NCBI RefSeq assembly: GCF_047272945.1
Contig: NZ_JBKOPS010000007.1
Span: 186,001-250,000 of the forward strand
Direction: 5' to 3'
DNA from: Rubrolithibacter danxiaensis
GTDB lineage: Bacteria > Bacteroidota > Bacteroidia > Sphingobacteriales > Sphingobacteriaceae
DNA: 64,000 nt
The notes below the pieces were generated by a model, which was given only the letters and a program-made list of their open reading frames with translations, was not told the origin of the DNA and ran no database searches. Made by a program: the position numbers and the translations under genes. Shown piece by piece: positions 54,395 through 62,581 of this stretch. Each line of letters opens with the position of its first letter. The first letter of the stretch is position 1.

Positions 54395-56170
54395 ATGAAG
54401 AAAGTGTACTATTATGCAGCAGTCCTTGGTGTAACAGCCATGGGAATGATTGTGTCGTGTAAAAAAGAGACTAAGTTAAATCCGGGGAAGGTAATTCTGA
54501 ATACCGAAACGGATAACCGGTTAAAAACGTATCCTGATGGTGAAATTGTGCCGGTGGTTAATTACGGCGATCAGCGATTAATGTCTCTGAAGAATCCGGG
54601 TAGGATTGCTTCTACAGATATTTCATCAGGGTATAATCTGAAGCTGGTTGCGGAAGTAGAAGCCCCTAAATACGAGGGAAAGACATTACAGGCTACCGAA
54701 GTAGCTATAGCAGGCAACCGTGCCTACGTATCCTACAATACCCAGGGTGAAACGTATTTAGGCGCTGTGGATGTACTTGACATTACCAATGCCACACCCA
54801 AACTGTTGCAAAGCGCAGTTACTCCGGGCATTGATATCAGCTCTGTAACATCAGACAATACTAATCTATATATTGCAGGTGCTGTTAATATTGATCAAAA
54901 TCCTGATTTTACTTCTCCCGCAGTAGTAAGCCGCATCAGCATAAGCAATGGCTTGTTAACCGATCAAATTACGAATGTAAAATTAGGCGGCTATGTAGCT
55001 AACAGTGTAAGTATAAGCGATAATGACGTTTTTGTTACCAGTGGAAATACAAACGGAGGTGTTTCTGTCATTGACAAAAACAGTCTGACAGTGAAGAAAA
55101 CTATTGCTCTTGACGGAGCAAAGGATATTGCTGTTAATTCTTCTGAGTTTACCGTTCTTTCGGGTGCCTATGCAGGTGCTGCGAAACAAACCCTGGGAGT
55201 TTACGACAGAACTACTTACCAGTTGAAACGTTCTTCGGATGTTCCTGCCGGAATTAATTCAGATGCCAAATCAAACATCGCGGCAACGGCTAATGCTATT
55301 CTGCTTTCTAACGGAACTGCCGGTATTACCATGTGGAGTTCAACTTCCGGTACAAAGCTGGATGCTATTAACCTGCCCTCTGTTATTGAAAACATTGCAC
55401 AGGAAGACATTTATACCAATTCAGTTTCTGTTGCCGACAACTATGTGTACGGCGCTAACGGAGCTGCCGGACTGGTAGTGTCGAGAGTTAACAGCCAGAA
55501 GACAGGGCTTGAAATCATGGGTATTGCGGATGTTACTGGTTCGGCCAATTATGTAAAAGCTGCCAATGGATTAATTTTTGTTGCATCAGGAAAAGGAGGC
55601 TTACAGATTTACAAATTGGAAAGTAAGGCGGTTGCGCCTCCGGTTGCTACTACTCCTTCATGTGAAAGCCGCCTTGTACTTGCATCCAATCCTTTAGGCT
55701 GGTATAATAACAATTCGGGTTCAAAAGAATATTACCGCGGATCAGCTATGCTGGGAGGATTGAATGTAAACGATGTGTTTGATTATTGCGGATCGCTGCT
55801 TGTTTTGAGTACCACCAATATCAATTCAAACGGACAGTTAAATGTGAATGGCTCACTTGCGGTAAACGGTACTTTGAATGTGAATAAAACATTAAAAGTT
55901 GGAGGTGATTTAACAGCGGGAACTTTAACGCTTAACAGTAACGGAAATGTAGAGATGCTTACCTCAGCTGACCTGGTTGTTAAAGGAAACATGACCTTGA
56001 ATTCCGGTTCAGTACTTAAAGTAAGAGGAAATCTTGAAATTGACAGGGATTTTACGTTCAACGGCGGTACTATTGAATTTATAGGCGATGACTGCTCTGT
56101 GCAGATCAAAGGAAAAGTTTACGGTGCCGGCGGAAATATTACAGGAACCTATAAAGGAAAAATAAAATAA
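54395..56170 (+). CDS. Lipoprotein with LVIVD-type beta-propeller and bactofilin-like repeat tail
   Basis: 591 residues with a lipoprotein signal (VTAMGMIVSC). The body (about 70-405) consists of blades resembling LVIVD repeats (AIAGNRAYVSYNTQGETYLG, AVDVLDITNATPKLLQS, YVANSVSISDNDVFVTSG, YVKAANGLIFVASGKGGLQIY). A Cys-containing bridge follows. The C-terminal 130 residues are short parallel beta-helix-like repeats (LNVNGSLAVNGTLNVN, LVVKGNMTLNSGSVLKVRGN). The combination suggests a surface or matrix-associated structural or binding protein. Function unknown. Confidence 0.78.
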   Translation: MKKVYYYAAVLGVTAMGMIVSCKKETKLNPGKVILNTETDNRLKTYPDGEIVPVVNYGDQRLMSLKNPGRIASTDISSGYNLKLVAEVEAPKYEGKTLQATEVAIAGNRAYVSYNTQGETYLGAVDVLDITNATPKLLQSAVTPGIDISSVTSDNTNLYIAGAVNIDQNPDFTSPAVVSRISISNGLLTDQITNVKLGGYVANSVSISDNDVFVTSGNTNGGVSVIDKNSLTVKKTIALDGAKDIAVNSSEFTVLSGAYAGAAKQTLGVYDRTTYQLKRSSDVPAGINSDAKSNIAATANAILLSNGTAGITMWSSTSGTKLDAINLPSVIENIAQEDIYTNSVSVADNYVYGANGAAGLVVSRVNSQKTGLEIMGIADVTGSANYVKAANGLIFVASGKGGLQIYKLESKAVAPPVATTPSCESRLVLASNPLGWYNNNSGSKEYYRGSAMLGGLNVNDVFDYCGSLLVLSTTNINSNGQLNVNGSLAVNGTLNVNKTLKVGGDLTAGTLTLNSNGNVEMLTSADLVVKGNMTLNSGSVLKVRGNLEIDRDFTFNGGTIEFIGDDCSVQIKGKVYGAGGNITGTYKGKIK

Positions 56171-56188
56171 AGGTACTTACTCATCCTT

Positions 56189-56224
56189 AAAAGCCCCGTA
56201 ATAACCGGGGCTTTTCTGTTTTTA
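56189..56224 (+). terminator. Rho-independent terminator
   Basis: A 10-bp stem AAAAGCCCCG / CGGGGCTTTT, loop TAATAAC, then CTGTTTTT, 19 bp after the LVIVD gene. Confidence 0.9.
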
Positions 56225-56262
56225 GGACTTGTTTGTAAGAGTAGTGATTTATAACTATTTTC

Positions 56263-56296
56263 CTTTTGTCTTGATACAAAAGAATAAAAGATCAGG
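56263..56296 (+). repeat. Isolated hairpin of the 48-50 kb repeat family
   Basis: Stem CTTTTGT / ACAAAAG (7 bp), loop CTTGAT, 8-nt spacer and tail ATCAGG. Loop and tail are complementary at five of six positions, and the third tail base follows the loop as in the tandem array. A lone member of the same motif outside the array. Confidence 0.6.
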
Positions 56297-56316
56297 CTTA
56301 ATTGCTGATAAACTTA

Positions 56317-56410
56317 CGTCATGTTGAGCGGAGTCGAAGCATTGTTCCTCACGGAAAACCATATGTGCACTGCTACTATCCCTGAGATTCCTCCTATCGC
56401 CGGAATGAGG
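56317..56410. repeat. Dispersed repeat family R2, copy b
   Basis: CGTCATGTTGAGCGGAGTCG starts the copy, GAGATTCCTCCTATCG and CGGAATGA end it. It directly follows the isolated hairpin. The outer ends are loosely complementary (CGTCAT / ATGA), so it may be a small mobile or folded element. Confidence 0.65.
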
Positions 56411-56566
56411 CTTATGTTCGTTCAAACTTTCTTAAGGCAAATCTGTAAGTCTGATAACACAATTTCTTGCAGATACATCAGGATGAGACAGACTTGAATC
56501 AGATTCATACAGGAATAAATGCAGGTATTTTTTATTTTTGCCGGTATTGAGAATAAAATAAACCTC

Positions 56567-58747
56567 ATGAAAATTTCACCTGTATTCGCTCTTTCATTTG
56601 TATCTGTTATGTTATCTGCTCAATTCTGTTTAGCACAAAACAGGGATACAACAACCCTGGATAGTATTACAGTTCGCGGAACCGGTCCGCATCATCTTTC
56701 AGACATAAAAGGAGTATCTGTTTACTCGGGTAAAAAAACAAATGTTGTTTACCTCGAATCCGGAAAGTCAAATCTGGCTGTAAACAATACCAGGATGACT
56801 GTCTCAGAAATTCCGGGAATAAATGTATGGGAAATGGATGGAGCGGGAACACAGATAAACATAGGAACCCGCGGAACTGACGCCCATCGCTCCATAGAAA
56901 TGAACATGCGTCAGAACGGCTACAATATCAATTCGGATGTTTTTGGTTATCCTGAAGCTCATTATACTCCTCCGATGCAGGGCGTTGGCGAGATGCAACT
57001 GGTAAGAGGTTCAGCAGCACTGCAATTTGGAAGCCAGTTTGGCGGAATGTTCAATTACGTGATGAAAGAAGCGGATACAACCCGACAATTCAGCATAGAA
57101 AGTGAGCAGACAGCAGGTTCTGACAAATTCTTTAACTCATTCAATGCTATTGGTGGTAAAAGCGGAAATTGGATCTATTACGCCTATTTTGATCAGCGGA
57201 ATGGTGACGGCTGGCGAGACAACGCCGCTTTTAATTACCAGGCATATTATTCAAATCTAACCTATCAGTTCAATCAGAAAGGTAGTTTAAGCTTTCAGTT
57301 TTCAAGAATGAACTACCGGCAGCAAATTGCAGGCGGATTAACGGACGAACAATTTAATCAGGATTCAAGACAAAGCACCCGTTTCAGAAATTATTTCAGG
57401 CCAATAATCAATATTCCCGCTTTAATTTTTAATTACGATCTTAGTAAGTCAACCAAACTGCAGATAAGTGCTCACAGCCTTTTTGGCGAAAGAAGCAGCG
57501 TTCAGTTTATTGCGGCTCCCAATGTAGCGGATACCATCAATTTAACCCTTAATTCATACAATCCCCGCCAGGTAGATCGGGATTACTACAATGGGTTTAC
57601 TACCGAAGCTCGTATTTTGCAGCAATACCGGATAGGAAATTTAACAAGCATCTTAAGCGGTGGAATACGGTATTTTACCGAACTAACCAAGAGACGCCAG
57701 AAAGGACAAGGAACTGCCGGCACTGACTTTGATCTGAGTCTGAATGGAGCTTATGGCATTGACCTTCGCCTCCACACCGATAATTACGCTATTTTTGCTG
57801 AGAATATATTCCAGCTCAGTTCCCGTTTTTCAATAACTCCCGGTTTTAGATACGAGATAATAAAAACTTCATTAAAAGGAGTAATAAATAATGCATCTGT
57901 TCCCGTTAATTATACCGGCGACCGAAACTTTCCTTTATTTGGTACGGGCCTGCAATACCAGGTAAGTAATGAAACTCAGCTATACGGTAATATTTCTCAG
58001 GCTTACCGGCCTTATATATATGCAAATGTAACCCCTGCCGACCGGTTAGATGTGATCGATCCGAACTTAAAAGATAGTAAAGGTTACGATATCGATTTAG
58101 GCTATCGTGGACATTTGTCTCCCTTCTTCCGGTTTGATGTTAACGGTTTTTACCTGTACTACGGAAATCGTGTGGGCTTACTGACCCAGACAGGAAGCGA
58201 TGGTCTTGCGCATCTTTTTACTACCAACATTGGTAATGCGGTTGCTAAAGGAGTTGAAGCATATGCAGAGCTGTCTCTTAAAAACCTGTTATTTAAGAAT
58301 ACACAGATGGTCGACATGAAGGTATTTAATTCATTATCTTACACACACGCCCGTTATACTTCCGGTATGCTGAATCAGTCTGGCAGTAATAAATCCCTTG
58401 CAGGGAATCGTGTGGAAGGAACTCCTGACTGGATTAACCGCACAGGCGTATCGTTTTTAAATAAACACATTTCCACTACGCTGCAATTAAGTTATGTAAG
58501 CAAAAGTTATAGCGATGCCGGAAATACAATTCAGAATGCTATCGGTTCTGTAGGTATCGTTCCGGCTTATTCTGTATTAGACTGGGCATTTACCTGGAGT
58601 TTTTTGAAAAACTATCACATTACCGCGAATGTAAACAACATTGCAGATGCCAAATACTTTACAAGGCGGATAAACATGTATCCCGGGCCCGGTATTTTAC
58701 CGGCAGAAGGCAGAACATTTAATGTTGGTTTGGGAATTAAACTGTAA
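56567..58747 (+). CDS. FecA-like TonB-dependent receptor
   Basis: 726 residues from the ATG at 56567, which begins a clean signal peptide (FALSFVSVMLSAQFCLAQ); a longer frame adds 16 unlikely residues. It lacks the carboxypeptidase-like domain of the other receptors. The plug has MTVSEIPGINVWEMDGAG, RGTDAHRSIEMNMRQNGY and MQLVRGSAALQFGSQFGGM, resembling ferric dicitrate (FecA-type) receptors. The barrel ends FNVGLGIKL. Iron-chelate uptake is a reasonable inference. A box TATTTTTG (56533-56540) precedes the start. No FecR/FecI pair is in the window. Confidence 0.88.
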   Translation: MKISPVFALSFVSVMLSAQFCLAQNRDTTTLDSITVRGTGPHHLSDIKGVSVYSGKKTNVVYLESGKSNLAVNNTRMTVSEIPGINVWEMDGAGTQINIGTRGTDAHRSIEMNMRQNGYNINSDVFGYPEAHYTPPMQGVGEMQLVRGSAALQFGSQFGGMFNYVMKEADTTRQFSIESEQTAGSDKFFNSFNAIGGKSGNWIYYAYFDQRNGDGWRDNAAFNYQAYYSNLTYQFNQKGSLSFQFSRMNYRQQIAGGLTDEQFNQDSRQSTRFRNYFRPIINIPALIFNYDLSKSTKLQISAHSLFGERSSVQFIAAPNVADTINLTLNSYNPRQVDRDYYNGFTTEARILQQYRIGNLTSILSGGIRYFTELTKRRQKGQGTAGTDFDLSLNGAYGIDLRLHTDNYAIFAENIFQLSSRFSITPGFRYEIIKTSLKGVINNASVPVNYTGDRNFPLFGTGLQYQVSNETQLYGNISQAYRPYIYANVTPADRLDVIDPNLKDSKGYDIDLGYRGHLSPFFRFDVNGFYLYYGNRVGLLTQTGSDGLAHLFTTNIGNAVAKGVEAYAELSLKNLLFKNTQMVDMKVFNSLSYTHARYTSGMLNQSGSNKSLAGNRVEGTPDWINRTGVSFLNKHISTTLQLSYVSKSYSDAGNTIQNAIGSVGIVPAYSVLDWAFTWSFLKNYHITANVNNIADAKYFTRRINMYPGPGILPAEGRTFNVGLGIKL

Positions 58748-58777
58748 TATAAAGTTCCCTTACAAACAAAAACTATA

Positions 58778-58871
58778 CGTCTTGCTAAGTGGAGTCAAAG
58801 CATTATTCCTCAGGGAAGACCATAAGAGCCATGCTCCTATCACAAAGATTCCTCCTGTCGTGGGAATGACG
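58778..58871. repeat. Dispersed repeat family R2, copy c
   Basis: CGTCTTGCTAAGTGGAGTC to GATTCCTCCTGTCG and GGGAATGACG, downstream of the FecA-like gene and before the convergent GH95 gene. The outermost bases CGTC / GACG are complementary. Confidence 0.65.
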
Positions 58872-58909
58872 GCTTTATGTTTAGAATAAAAGAACTATAA
58901 TATTTTCCC

Positions 58910-61351
58910 TTACTTTATCAACTCCATGTTAGCATCGAACTTCTGAGACTGGCCGGGTTTTAACTGAAGCCCGATCAGCTTATCACCATAGTATACTTTG
59001 CATGCTCCTCCGTTAATACTGTAAATAGTGGCGGCCAGAAGTTTATTATCTTTCCATTCCATATCTACTTCAAAACCTCCCCTTGCCCGCATACCTGTAA
59101 CTTTGCCATCTTTCCAGCTGTCAGGAATTGCAGGAAGCAAATGAATAAACCCTTCCTGGCTTTGCAGCATCATCTCTCCCATTCCGGAAATTCCACCAAA
59201 ATTGCCGTCGATCTGGAAAGGTGGATGAGCACAAAAAAGATTGGTATAAGAACCACCGCCACCGGAATAATTCGTCCCCTCAACGCCTGTGAGATGTAAT
59301 AAATTCCTCAACAGTTTGTATGCATGATTACCATCGTGAAGCCGTGCCCAAAAATTAATTTTCCAGGCAATACTCCAGCCTGTTCCTTCATCCCCACGCA
59401 GTTCAAGGGTTTTTCTTGCAGCTGCAGCAAATTGCGGAGTAGTAAGCGGAGATATCTGCCTTCCGGGATGCAAACCGAACAGGTGTGAAACATGACGGTG
59501 GTGTGGTTCGGCCTCTTCCCAGTCTTTATACCATTCCTGCAGGTTACCTTTACGCCCCACCTGTAAGGGGTATAATTTACTCCGCTTTTCTATCAGCAGT
59601 TTCCTGAATTCAGCATCTGTTCCCAATTGTTCCGAGGCTTCTATCAGGTTGGTAAACAGATCCCAGATGATCGACATATCCATTGTAGTAGCAACCGATA
59701 TACTTCCTTTTTCGCCATTTTCTGTAATAAAAACATTTTCCGGAGAAGAAGCAGGAGCGGTAACAAGGTAACCGTTCTCATCTTCTACTAGCCAGTCGAG
59801 GCAAAACAAAGCGGCTTCTTTCATCAGCGGATACGCTGTCTGTTTAAGAAACGTTTTATCCCCGCTGAAACTGTAATGTTCCCATAAATGCTGACTGAGC
59901 CAGGGGCTTCCCATTGTCCAGTTAGCCCAGGTAGGGCTGCCTTTACCCAAATCGCCTACCGGATTTGAGGTGGCCCAGATATCTGAATTGTGGTGAACGG
60001 CCCATCCCCGTGCCTTATAAAAGTTTTGGGCAGTTTCTTTTCCGGTTATCGCAGTTTCTTTAATAAATTCCATTAAGGGGAGGTGCATCTCCGACAGATT
60101 CAGCATCTCTGCAGGCCAGTAATTCATCTGCAGATTGATATTTGTTGTAAAATTACTGCTCCATGGGGCTCTTAAGATAGGGTTCCAGATGCCCTGAAGA
60201 TTTGCTGGAATTCCTCCCGGCCTGGAACAGGATATAAGCAGGTAACGGCCGTACTGGAAGTACAAAGATTCAAGAGAGGGATCAGAAGCACCATCGGCAT
60301 AGCGCATTAAACGTTCCAGCGTAGAAAGCGATGACCCGGCATTGTTATTCAGGGAGAAAGTGACCCGGTTAAAATACTTCTGATAATCTTTAATGTGTTC
60401 TTTTTTAATATCTTCAAAACTTTTCCTGAATGCTTTATTTAAATAAGATGCAGCTATAGCAGATTCATCCTTCCCTTCTTTATCAGGGCATTTGTTGAAG
60501 CCGTTGTAGCTGGTAGCCGCCGAAACATACAGCACTACTTCAGTCGCATTTCTAACATGCAGTCTGTCAGTATCTGTTGTTACCTCCCCTCCCTTGTTTT
60601 TTGCTTTTACCCGAAGCTCATAACGCATACCGCGACAGCTTCCTGCCTCTTCGTATTGAACCGGTTCAGGTTTGTCGTTTACATAATTTGGATCGGCATG
60701 CGAAGGCGCCTTGCCTTTCATTACCAGTTCATCTTTACCTGTCACCTGGTGGGTAAACCTTAAAAGGCTGTTGGTGACTACGTCAAAATTCAGTTTCGCT
60801 TTCTTGTCAGCTGTTATCCGTATCACGATCACCTGATCTGGAGCGGATACCAAAACTTCCCGTGTATATTCCGTATCTCCTATTTTAAACCTTGTTGAAC
60901 TGACAGCAGTGGAAATATCAAGATCCCGGTAATACGATACAGGCTTACCGGCAACGTGCTGTTTGATGATCAGATTTCCCAAAGGCATGTACGACTCAGT
61001 ATACAGGCCCTGCATCTTTTTGCACAGTTCTTCACCTTTAGCATAATCTCCCCGGAATAATGCTTCCCGGATTTGTGCTAAATATTTTGGCGCTTCGGGG
61101 TTTGGGTTGAGGTTGGCAGGCCCTCCGGACCACAGCGTTTCTTCATTTAAATGAATGAGTTCCTCATTTACTCCTCCGTAAACCATGGCACCCAAGCGGC
61201 CATTTCCCAATGGCATCGCGTCTGTCCAGACCTTAGCCGGTTCTTTGTACCAGAGTTTTAGATCGTTTTGTGCAAACGCAGAAACGGTTATGAGTGTCAG
61301 AAGAAAAAAAAGGCACTTTTTAAATTGGAATAATAACAAAAAATCTGTCAT
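58910..61351 (-). CDS. Glycoside hydrolase family 95 (alpha-L-fucosidase-type)
   Basis: 813 residues with a signal peptide (FFLLTLITVSAFAQ). The N-terminal domain begins LKLWYKEPAKVWTDAMPLGNGRLG and EELIHLNEETLWSGGP, the GH95 hallmark. The (alpha/alpha)6 barrel has INLQMNYWPAEMLNL, RHVSHLFGLHPG, GDEGTGWSIAWKINFWARL and FQIDGNFGGISGMGEMML, holding the conserved Asn/Asp catalytic pair and Glu. GH95 enzymes release alpha-1,2-linked L-fucose or alpha-galactose by inversion, usually in the periplasm or at the surface. Convergent with the FecA-like gene. Confidence 0.93.
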   Translation of the reverse strand: MTDFLLLFQFKKCLFFLLTLITVSAFAQNDLKLWYKEPAKVWTDAMPLGNGRLGAMVYGGVNEELIHLNEETLWSGGPANLNPNPEAPKYLAQIREALFRGDYAKGEELCKKMQGLYTESYMPLGNLIIKQHVAGKPVSYYRDLDISTAVSSTRFKIGDTEYTREVLVSAPDQVIVIRITADKKAKLNFDVVTNSLLRFTHQVTGKDELVMKGKAPSHADPNYVNDKPEPVQYEEAGSCRGMRYELRVKAKNKGGEVTTDTDRLHVRNATEVVLYVSAATSYNGFNKCPDKEGKDESAIAASYLNKAFRKSFEDIKKEHIKDYQKYFNRVTFSLNNNAGSSLSTLERLMRYADGASDPSLESLYFQYGRYLLISCSRPGGIPANLQGIWNPILRAPWSSNFTTNINLQMNYWPAEMLNLSEMHLPLMEFIKETAITGKETAQNFYKARGWAVHHNSDIWATSNPVGDLGKGSPTWANWTMGSPWLSQHLWEHYSFSGDKTFLKQTAYPLMKEAALFCLDWLVEDENGYLVTAPASSPENVFITENGEKGSISVATTMDMSIIWDLFTNLIEASEQLGTDAEFRKLLIEKRSKLYPLQVGRKGNLQEWYKDWEEAEPHHRHVSHLFGLHPGRQISPLTTPQFAAAARKTLELRGDEGTGWSIAWKINFWARLHDGNHAYKLLRNLLHLTGVEGTNYSGGGGSYTNLFCAHPPFQIDGNFGGISGMGEMMLQSQEGFIHLLPAIPDSWKDGKVTGMRARGGFEVDMEWKDNKLLAATIYSINGGACKVYYGDKLIGLQLKPGQSQKFDANMELIK

Positions 61352-61627
61352 ACCTATCCTGTTTAACTAAATAGTTTATTTTGCTAAAATGGTAAAATTG
61401 CTACTAAACATAGGCATATATTGAAATAGTTACCGAATGATAACAGAAAATATTTTTTTCAAATGCACCTTAGTATTGTTTGAAAATTTAAAGGAAACAG
61501 GACTTAGAACATAAAGTTTTTTTTCAAGAAATAGAAAACTACAAAAGATAACACTGTTTATTGAATACTGGTATGCTCTTCTTTCATTAATACATTCAAG
61601 GCCATATTGAAATAAGCCTTATCTTTG

Positions 61628-61984
61628 ATGGTGCTTATAAATTTACTTCAGCTCTTTCTGCTTTTTATTGCCTTAAACAAACCTGTTGAAAGCAATTTAA
61701 AAAACACAAGCTATAAGCAGCCGAATGCGGCAAAAACTGAAGCTGCCGAGACGGTAAAGACATCACCTAACTATCCTTATGCTTTTTTCCTTAGTAATGC
61801 AGCGTATGCGCATTCAATTGCTGAACGGGTAGTAAAAGCGTATTACGGTTTTACCAGGGTTGCCTCTATCTTACCCGAGCTCGCAACTGGCTTTGTAGTT
61901 TTATGGATCTCAGTCTTTCTGGCTGAATCCATATGCGCTGAATTTTATCGTCTTATCTTATTTCCCTTTCATGTGTTCTGGTGA
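61628..61984 (+). CDS. Small hypothetical protein with two membrane segments
   Basis: 118 residues: an N-terminal hydrophobic stretch (VLINLLQLFLLFIALN), a soluble linker (about 20-75) and a C-terminal segment (ELATGFVVLWISVFLAESIC) ending in LFPFHVFW. No family recognised. A perfect -7 box TATCTTTG (61620-61627) abuts the ATG, so the real start may be the GTG at 61631 on a leaderless mRNA. Coding status is uncertain. Confidence 0.5.
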   Translation: MVLINLLQLFLLFIALNKPVESNLKNTSYKQPNAAKTEAAETVKTSPNYPYAFFLSNAAYAHSIAERVVKAYYGFTRVASILPELATGFVVLWISVFLAESICAEFYRLILFPFHVFW

Positions 61985-62046
61985 GAATTCTGATTTCTTT
62001 TAACATTATTTAAACATCAGATTTTTCATATTAAAAAACACATAAA

Positions 62047-62514
62047 ATGAGTGAAATAGTAAAAAACATACTCACTCTTGTTATTTTTTTGGCTGTAATT
62101 ATGCTTCCGATAGTAATTATAAACCGTCAGACTAAACGGAGAAAACAAGAGAAAATGAAACAGAAGCTCGGACATATTGCTTCCAAATATCATTTAACCA
62201 TTTACAAAGAAGAGTTTTTAGGGCATAAGATCATTGCACTTGATTCAGTAAAAAGAACATTAATCTTTGCAGACACACTCGCAGGTGAACCTGAACTTGT
62301 TGTAGATCTGGATTCATATAAAGAGGTGAAAATCGTACGTAAAGAACATGAAGGAATGGTACAATCAATATGTTTGGTGCTCACAGATAAAAACAAACAA
62401 ATAAACGTTCCTTTTTATGAAAGCAGGGTCGACAACGAAATGCACCTGAAACAGATTTCAGATAAAACAGATAACTGGCAAAGAGAAATAGCTTCTTTGA
62501 TTAAGCCTGTTTAA
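62047..62514 (+). CDS. Membrane-anchored hypothetical protein
   Basis: 155 residues. One N-terminal membrane helix (ILTLVIFLAVIMLPIVIIN, about 7-25) is followed by a basic segment (RQTKRRKQEKMKQK) and a soluble alpha/beta domain (about 50-150: LTIYKEEFLGHKIIALDSVK, LVVDLDSYKEVKIVRKEHE). The basic stretch puts the domain in the cytoplasm. No family recognised. Followed by a strong terminator. Confidence 0.7.
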   Translation: MSEIVKNILTLVIFLAVIMLPIVIINRQTKRRKQEKMKQKLGHIASKYHLTIYKEEFLGHKIIALDSVKRTLIFADTLAGEPELVVDLDSYKEVKIVRKEHEGMVQSICLVLTDKNKQINVPFYESRVDNEMHLKQISDKTDNWQREIASLIKPV

Positions 62515-62520
62515 TTATTA

Positions 62521-62556
62521 CGGTATCTGGTGCATTCGCACCGGATACCGCTTTTT
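62521..62556 (+). terminator. Rho-independent terminator
   Basis: A 13-bp stem with one G-T wobble (CGGTATCTGGTGC / GCACCGGATACCG), loop ATTC, then CTTTTT. It lies just after the stop of the membrane-anchored protein gene. Confidence 0.92.
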
Positions 62557-62581
62557 AACTAATAAACCCATAATAATAACA

